From the NCBI RefSeq assembly GCF_014897985.1, contig NZ_JABUZA010000032.1, positions 1-55,598 on the forward strand: 55,598 nucleotides of DNA, in the 5' to 3' direction. Below are positions 1 to 8,848 of the stretch, in pieces (the stretch's first letter is position 1; every line of letters starts with the position of its first letter). A program made the translations under genes and the position numbers. Below the pieces are notes generated by a model. It was given only the letters and a program-made list of their open reading frames with translations, did no database searches and had not been told where the DNA came from. The stretch comes from Halomonas colorata. Lineage in GTDB: Bacteria; Pseudomonadota; Gammaproteobacteria; Pseudomonadales; Halomonadaceae.

Positions 1-58
1 GAGTGTTTGGTCGCACTCTCATTTTACTCACTTGGATCCAGGCTTTTTCATTTATTAA

Positions 59-544
59 TGTTTATGGGACAGCAGTGACACCCTGGGCTCGTTTACTTAC
101 CCCGAATCCGCAGCGGTGGCGAATTTGCCCGCACAGATGGCCTGTAGCGCCGATGCTGTGTCGTCAACCGCAGGCAACCCTATCGACTCTATGTTCTGGT
201 GTGCAGGCTCCTGGGGCAGCATGTACCCATTCAGCGGTAGTACCACCACAGGCAATACCATCGAGAACACCAGTCTTCAGAAAGCCCGCGTACTGGCAAC
301 GCTGCATCGGCGTGGCCTGGCGAAACGGACAATGGGCAGTGAAGCCGTCTGTGGTGCCACAACCGAGCCGATGATTCCGAAAAGCCAGTACAAATTCAAC
401 ACCTTCTACTACAACCCTGAAACGTCGGAATCCCATGCGTTTGGTGAGTCACCGATTCGCTGGGGCGCAGGCCGTTTTGTCCCAGGTAAAGCCGATCCGG
501 TGTACATGATCTGGCGCTGGAAAGATTGCTGCCGAAACCTGTAA
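59..544 (+). CDS. traU: Conjugal transfer protein TraU, C-terminal part (5' end outside the window)
   Basis: This is the C-terminal half of TraU, a periplasmic F-type mating-pair/pilus assembly protein. The readable part runs LWDSSDTLGSFTYPE, then a Cys-containing block (MACSADAV, MFWCAGSWG) and ends with WRWKDCC before the stop, the usual TraU ending. The same frame continues to the left edge, but a TAA lies at 56-58. The residues before it (FTHLDP) also look like TraU, so the gene may be broken by a short insertion or the first bases may be unreliable. traN starts 13 nt after the TraU stop, giving the usual traU-traN order of F/SXT-like systems. Confidence 0.75.
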   Translation, partial: CLWDSSDTLGSFTYPESAAVANLPAQMACSADAVSSTAGNPIDSMFWCAGSWGSMYPFSGSTTTGNTIENTSLQKARVLATLHRRGLAKRTMGSEAVCGATTEPMIPKSQYKFNTFYYNPETSESHAFGESPIRWGAGRFVPGKADPVYMIWRWKDCCRNL

Positions 545-557
545 GGGAGCTAATATT

Positions 558-3500
558 GTGATGACGCCACCTATTAGAAAAACGGTTGCTATCGGGCTGT
601 CACTCCTGATGGTGCTGCAACCCCTGATCGTGACGGCTCAGGCTATTCCCGATGCTCCTGGTGTCGATGATGATCTTACCTTTGAGCAGAGCAGCCGCTA
701 CGGTCAGGACTTGGGCGACTGGGCCAGGGAGTTTAAAAGTGACGGCGAGGAACTGTCGCCGGATGAGTTTTTTGTCGATGAAAGTGACAATGCCAACTTT
801 GAGGGGGCTTTTCCTGATCCTGACGCACTGGAAAGTGCGGGCAACTCCGAAGATGCAGCGGCCACATTGGGGCGTAACACGGCCAATGCCTACCGTTCAG
901 AAAGCAGCGACGACCGCTCACCGGAAGCCGGTGCGTTTCTCAGTGCGGAAGAACAGGCCCATCGGCAAGCACCGGATTTAAGCGGTGATCCCGTGTTTAA
1001 CAGTGCCGATGACTTGCTGAATGCCATGGAAAACCCTGATCAGGCCGCTGCGCTTTGTGCCAGTGGTGGGGGCGGGGCCACCGAGCAGCTGATCTGTGAC
1101 CAGGGGGCCAGTCGTGGAACGAGCTGTGACGCCACACACGCGTATAGTGCAGGCTTGATTGAACACATAAGCGGCCCACACAACATCGCTACTTGCGGGG
1201 AGGGGTGTGTGGACGTTTGGATTGGTCAGCAGGGTGATAACTATCGGGATGATCAGGGGCAGAACTGTGCGATTTATCGCAACGACGTGTCGTTTCGTAT
1301 TCTCTATCCTGAAGCTGTCACCAGCGCGACGCTGGCGGAAATTGAGTATGACGATCATCTGCGCATCCATCTGGATACGGCGGACGCCGCCAATTCCGGT
1401 GAAGTGACTGATTTTTCTGGCGGGGGCTATAACTACACGGACAATTTGATCTGGCAGTCGCCGCATGGATGGAATAGCGGATGGTTCAATGATTCGGCAA
1501 GCTGTGAACGCAGCTCATCGCATACCCTGTATCCAGGCACCAATGTCACCAGTCAGCTGCAAAATGACGTGGTGAATTTTCACATGATCAATGCTGTAGG
1601 TGGGCTGGGGGAAGCCTACGCCCGCGTGCGCATCGAGTACGACCCGTCGCTGGTGATTGAGTCCGAAGGCTGGTCATCGAGTTTATGTGCGGAACAGGCC
1701 AGTGACAGCAGTATGAACGTCCAGTGTACGCGTATGCCGGAGCTGAACGAAAACGGCTGCACCGTCGCCGGAAGTGTCGAGGTGTGTGACCATCATTTCG
1801 GCGCTGAGGCTCAATTTCCAGGCGTATCGCCCCTGTGCGAAGCGGTGAAGGTATCTGCCCCTGATACACCGCCTGACACCGCAGGCGCACCGGCTTGCCA
1901 GGAGGCTCTGGAAGGACGTGAATGCTCGCTGATCAGTACCGAATGTGTCTCGGCAGGCAGTGATGACGACGACGCCAGCTGCAATATACAGCGCCATACC
2001 TATGAATGCGGCGGCGGTCAGGGCGGTTTCGACTGTGATCTACCGGACATCTTGCCGGAAGCCTTTGCGGAGTGTGAACCGGAGTATGTAGTGGAGCATA
2101 CCGGCGACGACATTGACTATACGCTCAGTGACGTGCGTTCGTGTCACAACGTCCTGACGCTCGATTCATGCGATATGGAGCGTGAGGTGGAAATTCTGGA
2201 CGAATCCGGTGGCAATAGCTTCTCTGAAGGGTGTTTTGATAACCGTACCTATACCTATCAGCCACCGAATGCGGCCACGACCATCGAGGCTAATGTCAGC
2301 CTGACAGATGTGACACGCAATTACGGTAATACCGTGTCCATTGTTGGCTGGCCCACCCGTGACAACGACTGGACGACCACGATCAACGCTCAGGGAGAAC
2401 GCGACACCTATCCTGAATCCGCCAGTGCCGAATATACCCATAGTTCATACTACTGCCCCGAGGACTACAGTTCTTATGGCGATACCTGCCGTCAGCAGAC
2501 AGGAACGGATGAGGACGGCAATCCGGTGTATACGACAACACCCAAAATTGAAGATCGTCACTACACTTGTTCGCACTTATCTGATGATGTACCTGGTCAT
2601 GGTGGCTACACCGTCGACGGCTGGAGCCTGAGTGGGGACACCTGCTCGCGCTCCTATAGTACCTGTCTAACCCCCACGCCGCCTGAGTTGTCATTTTCTG
2701 TTGAGTACGATGGGCTTTATATGGCCCAGACGTTTGAGCATTTTCCATCCGATGAGGATATTTCGTACTGCATTGTCGAGTCCGATGATTTCACGTCTGC
2801 TGAATGGACATGTACCGAAGGGGGCAGCCGGTCGATCAGCTCGCCTTGGGGAACGCGAACGATAGGGCCGGATGATCTGGCTGTACTTGATTATATGTAT
2901 CCTGACGACCCCTATCAGTCCCCCCATACAGTGTCACCGGCGGTATCGGATGGCCAGGGGCGTTATTGCTGGGACGGTCACGCGGAATACAACACGGCTA
3001 CCGACGGTAATGCCGAAATGTGGCTCGGGGAAAGCGACGCCTACCAGGATATCTATGGCAATACGCAGCAGTACGAGAATGAAGACATTGAATCAGCGGA
3101 ATTGACCTACAACACTTGCGGCGATTTAGAAGCTGATCCGCAATGCCAATTTATCGAAACGCGCTGTGTAGAAGGGGCGGCAGGCCATGAAGGCTTCTGC
3201 TATGTGGAGAGCGACATCTATGAATGCGGGGAAGTGGGATCAGTAGCGAACTCGACTGTCAGGGAGGTGTACGACTGCGAAGGAATGCTGAACTGCGCCG
3301 GTGAGGATTGTGTGGATATTGATCAGGAGTCTTCCACCACGGCTGAGTTTGCCGAGGCCGCCAGTATGCTTCAGGCCGTTGAACAGATGGCCACGGATAT
3401 GAGTTGTACCGGCGTCGATGAGAACGGGGTTCCCACGGGAGAAATGGATGTAAACTGCCATGTGTTCCAGGGCGATGAGTATCAATGTCGCCGCCCCATC

Positions 3501-4493
3501 GGCGCAAGCATTCACGGCCATGACTGCTGTGACCAGCCTGCTGACATCAATCTGGGTGATTATCTGGGGGCTGTAACCGCCATGCCCCGTCTGGATGCGG
3601 CGATTACCAGCATGGAAGGGGGTGGCGTATCCGGCGCTGTAAAAGGCTCCTATACGTCCTTGCGCGATCCGGTGATGAATACCTTTGAGGCCGTCAAAGA
3701 GCCTGTCATCAATGCGGCGGAAGGTGTCATGGGGTCGGTCAACCCTGTCACTGAACCCGTAACGCAGTTCTACGACGATGCGGTGTCCTTTGTTAAAGAA
3801 GGGGTCAGTAAGCTCGCTGGGGATATCGGGGCGGCCTCCGGCACTGGCCTGGCACCAGGCGGAGCGGGAGCTGGTTTATCGGCAGAAGGAGCGCAGGCGA
3901 CGTTCTCCGAGCAAATGCTGGGGGCCAGCGGGGCGCAGGCGCTTAGCCTGCTGACAACGGCGTACACGGTGTACACCATGACCATGCTCGCCATACAGAT
4001 CATCTGGGAATGCACGGAAGATGATTTCAAACTGGCGGCTCAACGCGATATGAAGACGTGTGTGTACGTTGGCTCGTATTGCAGCTCTGAGACAGCGCTG
4101 GGGCTGTGTCTTACGGAACGTCAGTCTTACTGCTGCTATTCCTCGCCGTTGGCGCGAATTATCAATGAGCAAGCCCAGCCGACGTTTGGTTCTGCGGAAA
4201 ACCCGCAATGTAATGGTTTTAGTGTGCAGGAGTTTGCCAATCTGGATTGGGAGAATATCGACCTGAGTGAATGGATTGGTATGCTGGATGCGCACGACAT
4301 TACGCCCAACGTCGATATGATGGCGGGCATGGATACGGACGAAAACGAAGCCATGATGAACGAGAAAAACCCGTTTAATCATGAAGGTAATCGTGCCGCT
4401 GTGCGTGAGCGAACGGAGCAGCGCTTTAACGGGCTGGATGTTGACGATATTCGACGCGATGCCGACGATAACGCGACGCTACCGGCGTGGTAA
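558..4493 (+). CDS. traN: Mating-pair stabilisation protein TraN (1311 aa, cysteine-rich)
   Basis: TraN is the outer-membrane adhesin that stabilises mating pairs during F-type conjugation. A signal peptide ends at about residue 29 (LIVTAQA). Dozens of cysteines are spread over the exported part. The C-terminal third has the family's hallmark segment SYCCYSSPLARIINEQ followed by FANLDWENIDLSEW. A GTG at 558 is 8 nt after GGAG and is followed directly by an ATG at 561, so either may be used. At 1311 aa it is much longer than F TraN (about 600 aa); the extra length is acidic, Cys-rich and central, which could alter receptor specificity. It follows traU and is closed by a strong terminator. Confidence 0.88.
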   Translation: MMTPPIRKTVAIGLSLLMVLQPLIVTAQAIPDAPGVDDDLTFEQSSRYGQDLGDWAREFKSDGEELSPDEFFVDESDNANFEGAFPDPDALESAGNSEDAAATLGRNTANAYRSESSDDRSPEAGAFLSAEEQAHRQAPDLSGDPVFNSADDLLNAMENPDQAAALCASGGGGATEQLICDQGASRGTSCDATHAYSAGLIEHISGPHNIATCGEGCVDVWIGQQGDNYRDDQGQNCAIYRNDVSFRILYPEAVTSATLAEIEYDDHLRIHLDTADAANSGEVTDFSGGGYNYTDNLIWQSPHGWNSGWFNDSASCERSSSHTLYPGTNVTSQLQNDVVNFHMINAVGGLGEAYARVRIEYDPSLVIESEGWSSSLCAEQASDSSMNVQCTRMPELNENGCTVAGSVEVCDHHFGAEAQFPGVSPLCEAVKVSAPDTPPDTAGAPACQEALEGRECSLISTECVSAGSDDDDASCNIQRHTYECGGGQGGFDCDLPDILPEAFAECEPEYVVEHTGDDIDYTLSDVRSCHNVLTLDSCDMEREVEILDESGGNSFSEGCFDNRTYTYQPPNAATTIEANVSLTDVTRNYGNTVSIVGWPTRDNDWTTTINAQGERDTYPESASAEYTHSSYYCPEDYSSYGDTCRQQTGTDEDGNPVYTTTPKIEDRHYTCSHLSDDVPGHGGYTVDGWSLSGDTCSRSYSTCLTPTPPELSFSVEYDGLYMAQTFEHFPSDEDISYCIVESDDFTSAEWTCTEGGSRSISSPWGTRTIGPDDLAVLDYMYPDDPYQSPHTVSPAVSDGQGRYCWDGHAEYNTATDGNAEMWLGESDAYQDIYGNTQQYENEDIESAELTYNTCGDLEADPQCQFIETRCVEGAAGHEGFCYVESDIYECGEVGSVANSTVREVYDCEGMLNCAGEDCVDIDQESSTTAEFAEAASMLQAVEQMATDMSCTGVDENGVPTGEMDVNCHVFQGDEYQCRRPIGASIHGHDCCDQPADINLGDYLGAVTAMPRLDAAITSMEGGGVSGAVKGSYTSLRDPVMNTFEAVKEPVINAAEGVMGSVNPVTEPVTQFYDDAVSFVKEGVSKLAGDIGAASGTGLAPGGAGAGLSAEGAQATFSEQMLGASGAQALSLLTTAYTVYTMTMLAIQIIWECTEDDFKLAAQRDMKTCVYVGSYCSSETALGLCLTERQSYCCYSSPLARIINEQAQPTFGSAENPQCNGFSVQEFANLDWENIDLSEWIGMLDAHDITPNVDMMAGMDTDENEAMMNEKNPFNHEGNRAAVRERTEQRFNGLDVDDIRRDADDNATLPAW

Positions 4494-4520
4494 GGGAAGT
4501 CGCCTTATTTGTGAATTGAA

Positions 4521-4551
4521 AAGGCCGGTGCTTGCGAGCACCGGCCTTTTT
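4521..4551 (+). terminator. Rho-independent terminator after traN
   Basis: A GC-rich stem (AAGGCCGGTGC / GCACCGGCCTT, short loop TTGCGA region) is followed by a T run. It closes the traU-traN transcript 28 nt after the traN stop. The minus-strand RCC1 remnant ends just beyond it, so it may work in both directions. Confidence 0.85.
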
Positions 4552-4574
4552 CTATCGAGCGCTTTGCGTGTCGG

Positions 4575-4973
4575 TTATTGGCTGCCTTCGACGGTGACAA
4601 GACTGCTACGGCTTGTATTGGTGCCATCGCCTAGCTGGCCGTAGCCGTTCTGGCCATTGCACTGCAACCCGTTGTTATTAGTGACGCACCAGTGATTATA
4701 AGTATCGTTAAAATGGCCGCTGAACTTGGTCATATTGCGATTAATGCCATCTATACCACCCACGCCGCCACCAAGCGCCGCTCCAATACAGATATAATCC
4801 GAATTGCCTTGAAACAGCACGCAGGTTGTTCGGCTTGCCACCAACACGTCATCCACCCGATTAAAACCACTGACCTTCTTTGGCCCGAGCTGCGGTGTCG
4901 TAGTGCCATCGCCAAGCTGGCCCTGGCTGTTGTCGCCCCAGCTGTCATTTTCAGTAATTGTTGCGACGGTTCA
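4575..4973 (-). pseudogene. RCC1-repeat protein remnant, lacks an N-terminus
   Basis: The minus strand reads two RCC1-type repeats: SWGDNSQGQLGDGTTTPQ near the 5' side and GQNGYGQLGDGTNTSRSS near the C-terminus, with several cysteines and a Gly-rich stretch between. The frame is open only from about 4973; directly upstream lie stop codons TAA TGA. The first ATG (4856) falls after the first repeat. It therefore looks like the C-terminal end of a larger surface or pilus-tip-type beta-propeller protein whose start has been lost. It sits between traN and a tyrosine recombinase gene. A translated short form from 4856 (93 aa) cannot be excluded. Confidence 0.5.
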
Positions 4974-5109
4974 TTAAATGCTGCGACGAACCGGCTATCC
5001 CATTTTCCGTGAACAAGCGTGATTGCCAGTGCTAGGCTTGTTAGGAGACTTCACGTTGACTCTCTCAGGATGAATAACGATTCCCCGCGAATCCTGACAG
5101 AGAGGCTTT

Positions 5110-5790
5110 ATGACCACCACCAAACGCCAAGCAACATCACTTCGGCAAGGCCAGTTTCGCCACCTCATTCGTGTAGCTGGTGTAACTGGACGTATGCCCC
5201 AGCGTGACCAAATGCTTTTATGGATAACGCACACCACGGGGATTAGGGTCACTGAATTAGCGCTACTCCGCATAGATGACGTTTTGCATCAAAGCGGCGC
5301 TATTCGTGAGGAAGTTTATTTGCGTGCAGCTATCACTAAAGGATGCAGGGCGCGCAATATCCATTTAACGAACGCCAAATGCACCGCCGCGATAGATGCT
5401 TGGCTAGCCGAGCGTCGCGCCCGTGGCTGGGGTGTATCGTCAGATGGGACTTACAGGGGCTTTCTACCTCACTCAAAGCTGGTGTTGACGCACAAAGGCC
5501 GCTCTTTTGAGTTAGCCATTAAGCGCCGTGTATTAGACACCGGCGTAAAAGAATATCGCGCCTGTGACGCTCTACAGCAAACAATCTCAAGGCTCTACCG
5601 ACAGGCTGGCATAAAGCTAGGATCGAGTCACAGCGGGCGTAGAACGCTTGCTGCAAGGGTGCTGGCAGCGACACGGGACGTTGAAACAGTACAGGCTGTT
5701 TTAGGGCACCAAGAGCTAGACCACACAAAGCCCTACCTTTCAGTAGATCAACAAACCATTAGACGTGCATTTGAACTGGCGTTAGTATGA
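5110..5790 (+). CDS. Small tyrosine recombinase/integrase (226 aa)
   Basis: This is a phage-integrase-type tyrosine recombinase. The catalytic domain is nearly the whole protein: the first Arg in TTGIRVTELALL (about residue 45), HSGRR (about 176-180), GHQEL (about 202) and the nucleophile Tyr in KPYLSVD near the C-terminus. It is short because the N-terminal core-binding domain of XerC/D-type enzymes is mostly missing, which is typical of small plasmid/ICE integrases. AGAGG precedes the ATG. The stop overlaps the next gene (ATGA), so the two are translationally coupled. Its substrate is unknown; no clear inverted sites were found beside it. Confidence 0.8.
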   Translation: MTTTKRQATSLRQGQFRHLIRVAGVTGRMPQRDQMLLWITHTTGIRVTELALLRIDDVLHQSGAIREEVYLRAAITKGCRARNIHLTNAKCTAAIDAWLAERRARGWGVSSDGTYRGFLPHSKLVLTHKGRSFELAIKRRVLDTGVKEYRACDALQQTISRLYRQAGIKLGSSHSGRRTLAARVLAATRDVETVQAVLGHQELDHTKPYLSVDQQTIRRAFELALV

Positions 5791-6017
5791 AACATATTTC
5801 CGAGCAAAGAGGATTGAATGTGGCAGTTAATCAACTGGTGCCAATGACGCCAGAGGCGTTTCGTTCAGAGTTGAAAAGCAGGGGATGGACGCCGCAAATG
5901 CTTAGTGAACGCTGGGGAATGACCAAGCGGCGCGTCATGCAAATTATCGCTGATACTGACCGTCCGCGATATTACGATGATGCGGCTAGAGGTCTGCCAA
6001 TGGCGTCGAATGAGTGA
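5787..6017 (+). CDS. Small HTH protein, putative autoregulator (76 aa)
   Basis: The residues SRGWTPQMLSERWGMTKRRV (about 31-50) look like a helix-turn-helix, so this is probably a DNA-binding regulator. It starts inside the stop of the recombinase gene (ATGA overlap), forming a two-gene unit. A near-palindrome GAAACATATTTC covers its own start codon, and two perfect GAAATATATTTC palindromes lie just beyond its stop, in the promoter of the following gene. The likely role is a repressor of itself and of the next gene. The family was not identified by name. Confidence 0.6.
   Translation: MKHISEQRGLNVAVNQLVPMTPEAFRSELKSRGWTPQMLSERWGMTKRRVMQIIADTDRPRYYDDAARGLPMASNE
5789..5800. promoter_or_regulatory. 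Operator-like palindrome copy 1 (GAAACATATTTC)
   Basis: A 12-bp near-palindrome differing by one base from the two perfect copies at 6016 and 6040. It overlaps the start of the small HTH gene, a position suited to autoregulation at the level of the message or of an internal promoter. Confidence 0.45.
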
Positions 6018-6056
6018 AATATATTTCTTGACGGAATGGGAAATATATTTCATACT
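6016..6056 (+). promoter_or_regulatory. Promoter flanked by two GAAATATATTTC palindromes
   Basis: Two identical perfect 12-bp palindromes lie at 6016-6027 and 6040-6051. Between and over them is a sigma70-type promoter: TTGACG at 6028-6033, 17-bp spacer, CATACT at 6051-6056. The first palindrome abuts the -35 and the second fills the spacer up to the -10. A protein bound there would block RNA polymerase. The adjacent HTH gene is the natural candidate regulator. Confidence 0.7.
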
Positions 6057-6088
6057 AAGCCCATAGTAACCAATCAAGGAAATCCGCA

Positions 6089-6454
6089 ATGGCAAAGCTA
6101 CAGCACTGCATTTCACCAGAGAACCAACAAGAGCTTCGCGCTGGGCGTGTTGTTTGGAGTGATGATGGTTCACAGGCACGTTGCGGCCACTTCCACGGCC
6201 ATATTCAGTGGTCAGAGAATCGTATTGGCTGGCACACAAATGAGCGGGAAGAGATCAAGTGGATTGATACCAAAATGGGGATCGTTCCGCAGGGGGTGGT
6301 TAAGCGTTATGAAGAAATTGCCCGCAGTGAAGCAACAGAAAGCCTAAAACGCCTAGCCGCCGAAGTTGTACGCGATGTGCTAGACAATGCTGATTACGAG
6401 TACAAGCACGCTAGCGTTGAAACGGTACTAAATAAAAAACCAGAAGATCATTAA
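6089..6454 (+). CDS. Hypothetical protein (121 aa) under the palindrome promoter
   Basis: Not recognised. The first half is basic and rich in Trp, His and Gly (CGHFHGHIQWSENRIGWHTN); the second half is predicted helical and charged (VKRYEEIARSEATESLKRLA). There is no signal peptide or membrane segment. AGGA lies before the ATG, and the promoter with two palindromic operators sits 33-60 bp upstream, so it is probably controlled by the HTH protein encoded before it. Its last 27 bases overlap the 3' end of the convergent membrane-protein gene. Confidence 0.6.
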   Translation: MAKLQHCISPENQQELRAGRVVWSDDGSQARCGHFHGHIQWSENRIGWHTNEREEIKWIDTKMGIVPQGVVKRYEEIARSEATESLKRLAAEVVRDVLDNADYEYKHASVETVLNKKPEDH

Positions 6455-6937
6455 TACAAGGAAAACTCTACCAGCTTCTTTCGTTTGTTCGTACTCCTCA
6501 TATAAGCGGAACAAAAACGGATCTTTTTCACGCAAAGCTGCATCTCGTAAGGCCTGAGCTGGCACATATCCGATCCCACGCTGATAAAGTCGAACGTCAG
6601 GTCTAAATAGCCAGGGGAGTAGCGATACGAGCCCGTACCAGATGTAGATCGCCAACGGACGCAGCACAAAAAGAACAACCGGGAGCACAATGGCAACAGA
6701 CAGGCTGAAGGCGACAACAACGAGCGAAAGCCAGCCCACATCGCGCAGCAATTCCATATCGCCAGCGGACCACTGCCACAACCCTCGGCCGACACGGAGC
6801 ATCATGGCCATATCCAGGAACAACACGGCACAGGCTAGCCGTAATGCCCATTGAGAAGCCCATGCCTGCTCCAGAAGCCCAAGACCTCTTTGGGCCAAGC
6901 TAGTGCCAACCGCTTTATCTGCGTCATCTTTTGCCAT
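6428..6937 (-). CDS. Hypothetical inner-membrane protein (169 aa)
   Basis: Three hydrophobic segments (about residues 28-48, 60-90 and the extreme C-terminus VFLVLMIFWFFI) with an amphipathic stretch between suggest a small integral membrane protein of unknown function. The ATG at 6937 was chosen over one 18 codons upstream because GAGGAAATACC precedes it at good spacing. It is convergent with and overlaps the preceding hypothetical gene by 27 bp. It reads in the same direction as the MFS gene 76 bp upstream. Confidence 0.6.
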   Translation of the reverse strand: MAKDDADKAVGTSLAQRGLGLLEQAWASQWALRLACAVLFLDMAMMLRVGRGLWQWSAGDMELLRDVGWLSLVVVAFSLSVAIVLPVVLFVLRPLAIYIWYGLVSLLPWLFRPDVRLYQRGIGYVPAQALRDAALREKDPFLFRLYEEYEQTKEAGRVFLVLMIFWFFI

Positions 6938-7013
6938 CGGTATTTCCTCGGACTGAGTAATCCGGCTATCACCCGCTCGCAGGTTTTTCACCGGTTTGGT
7001 GGTTGATCAATGC

Positions 7014-8195
7014 CTACAGTGGCGTTTTCGAAGGACGCGGCCTTTGGGCCGGAGAATTGAACGTCCTCAATAACGCCACCAATGCCAGCAGCACACCCAC
7101 CAGCATGTAAGGGACACCGGGTCCAACTTCGTAGAGCAAAGTACCAATCAGTGGCCCCAGCACGATGCCCAAGCCTTGGGCTGCACCAACAGAACCAGCA
7201 GCGGCACCTTGTTCATGTGCCTGCACAGCGTTGGCGGCCAGTGCCGAGAAAGCCGGGAATACCCAGCCCATCCCGGCTGCTGCGACGAAAAAGCAGCCCA
7301 TCAACATCCACTGTGTTGTTGCCAAGGCAACGGCACCGAAGCCAACGGCGCTAACCAGAGCGCCGACACGGATCAGCCGTTGTGGCGCCCAGTGCAACCG
7401 ACGCACCACCAGTTGTGCGGCAATTAGACCAATACCAACCAGCGTCAACGCCATTCCGGCAGCGCGCACAGCCGGGCCCGGCTCCAGCCCCAAACGATCG
7501 ATGGCAAAGAAACCCACTGTGATCTGGCCGATTGCAACGCTGAACATCGCGACAAAGGCCACGATCATCGGCATGCGCAGCCGTGCATCCCCCAAGCCGA
7601 GCGCTTCTGATGATGACCCGACGAGTTGCTCGTTGCGGGGCAGCTGTCGCCACAGGATGCCGAAGGCCAGCAGGGGAAGTACTGCCGTAGCATACAGCGG
7701 CAAGCCCAAACCGTATCGGGCCAGCCCAGCCGCCAATGCTGGGCCCATGACCAGGCCAATCGCATTGGCGGCTCCGAGCGAAGCCATGGCCCCAGCACGT
7801 TGCTCCGGCGCCATGTGATCGGCGACCAGCGCCTGGCCGGTCGCCGGGATAGCGGCATAGAAGGCCCCGATCGCCCCGCGTGTAATAAGCAGCCCTGCGA
7901 ACACGAGACTGGCAGCGGGCAATACTTGTAGTGCTACGACAAGTAAAGCGCACATCGCCCAGTAGGACAGCATGAACCCACCAACTCCGCTCAGTAGCAC
8001 AGTTCGCCGTCCGCGACGGTCACTCAACACACCCCAAGGCCGCGAAAACAGCATCCAAAGAACACCTCCCACAGTGACCACAGCACCGGCTTGCCATGCG
8101 GAAAGTTGCAGGGATCGCGCGATCGGCCCGAGCAGCGACACGAATGCCATCATCGCCATGGTGCAGGCCATATAGGCAACCATCAGTGGCTTCAT
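7014..8195 (-). CDS. Major facilitator superfamily transporter (393 aa)
   Basis: A 12-TM MFS drug/solute-proton antiporter. The loop-2/3 signature is RPWGVLSDRRGRRTVLL (about residues 52-68), and the second half repeats the architecture after a central loop at about residue 190. The ATG at 8195 has GAGG at 8-nt spacing and puts the first TM at the very N-terminus (VAYMACTMAMM); an ATG 23 codons upstream has no such site. Substrate is unknown. Because it lies on the same strand downstream of an iron-siderophore cassette it could export a siderophore or a related compound, but there is a gap and a separate small gene between, so this is only a context guess. Confidence 0.8.
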   Translation of the reverse strand: MKPLMVAYMACTMAMMAFVSLLGPIARSLQLSAWQAGAVVTVGGVLWMLFSRPWGVLSDRRGRRTVLLSGVGGFMLSYWAMCALLVVALQVLPAASLVFAGLLITRGAIGAFYAAIPATGQALVADHMAPEQRAGAMASLGAANAIGLVMGPALAAGLARYGLGLPLYATAVLPLLAFGILWRQLPRNEQLVGSSSEALGLGDARLRMPMIVAFVAMFSVAIGQITVGFFAIDRLGLEPGPAVRAAGMALTLVGIGLIAAQLVVRRLHWAPQRLIRVGALVSAVGFGAVALATTQWMLMGCFFVAAAGMGWVFPAFSALAANAVQAHEQGAAAGSVGAAQGLGIVLGPLIGTLLYEVGPGVPYMLVGVLLALVALLRTFNSPAQRPRPSKTPL

Positions 8196-8451
8196 GTTGA
8201 AAACCTCTGAACGCCGCACAGCGTGTTGTTTTGACGTCATAAGCGCCATTTTCGACGGACTCATGATTCAAGCTCGCAGCGTAGTGGTTGCCATTGATGT
8301 GACGATGCAGTTCCGTTACCTCCCAGTGTGGGGAGATTGATCGTTCTCTCATGCATGGCATACCGCTCCTATAGCTCGGTTTGGTGGTTTATTACTGCCT
8401 CAATCTGAAGCATCAAATACAAGCAAGTGGTAGCGCAGCAGCTTGGAGCTC

Positions 8452-8736
8452 TCAAACCAAGGGCTGCGCCATGGCCCATAGAAACAAGGGAATCATCAGG
8501 GCAACACCCGCTGAAAAGAGCGCGATGCCCAAAAGCAGCTGACCAATCCAAGTTATCAACCTACAGGCAGTGATTCGTGTTCGGCGTTCCTTCGGCTCCA
8601 AGCTGGATTTCAAGCCAGCTTGTGAATGGACGATATCGACCTCACGACCAAACTCCAACGATTGCATGGCGCTCTTCAGTAATGGTTGACCATTTAAATC
8701 AAGCTTGGAGACATTAACTGCCCGTTCCATATCCAT
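8452..8736 (-). CDS. Small membrane protein, hypothetical (94 aa)
   Basis: The N-terminal half is soluble (residues 1-52) and the C-terminal half carries two hydrophobic segments, ITWIGQLLLGIALFSAGVAL and IPLFLWAMAQPLV. This gives a tail-anchored or hairpin topology. No family was recognised and the ribosome-binding site is weak. It lies 3' of the TonB-receptor operon on the same strand. Confidence 0.4.
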   Translation of the reverse strand: MDMERAVNVSKLDLNGQPLLKSAMQSLEFGREVDIVHSQAGLKSSLEPKERRTRITACRLITWIGQLLLGIALFSAGVALMIPLFLWAMAQPLV

Positions 8737-8807
8737 TGTTTGCTTACCAATTTAATAAAAACATTTCTATTCTTTGGGTCACAGCTCCGACATATTGATG
8801 GCAAGGG

Positions 8808-8832
8808 ATCGCCGCTCTCCACGAGCGGCGAT
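8808..8832 (-). terminator. Hairpin after the receptor operon
   Basis: A perfect 9-bp inverted repeat (ATCGCCGCT / AGCGGCGAT, 7-nt loop) lies 16 bp beyond the stop of the receptor gene. It lacks a clean T run on the minus strand, so it may be an mRNA-end stabiliser rather than a strong terminator. Confidence 0.4.
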
Positions 8833-8848
8833 AGATACTGTAGCCCGC

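Noticed and set aside
4521..5110. Shufflon with inverted crossover sites
   Set aside because: No matching short inverted repeats were found by eye around the RCC1 fragment, and only one segment exists. Kept only as a low-interest idea.
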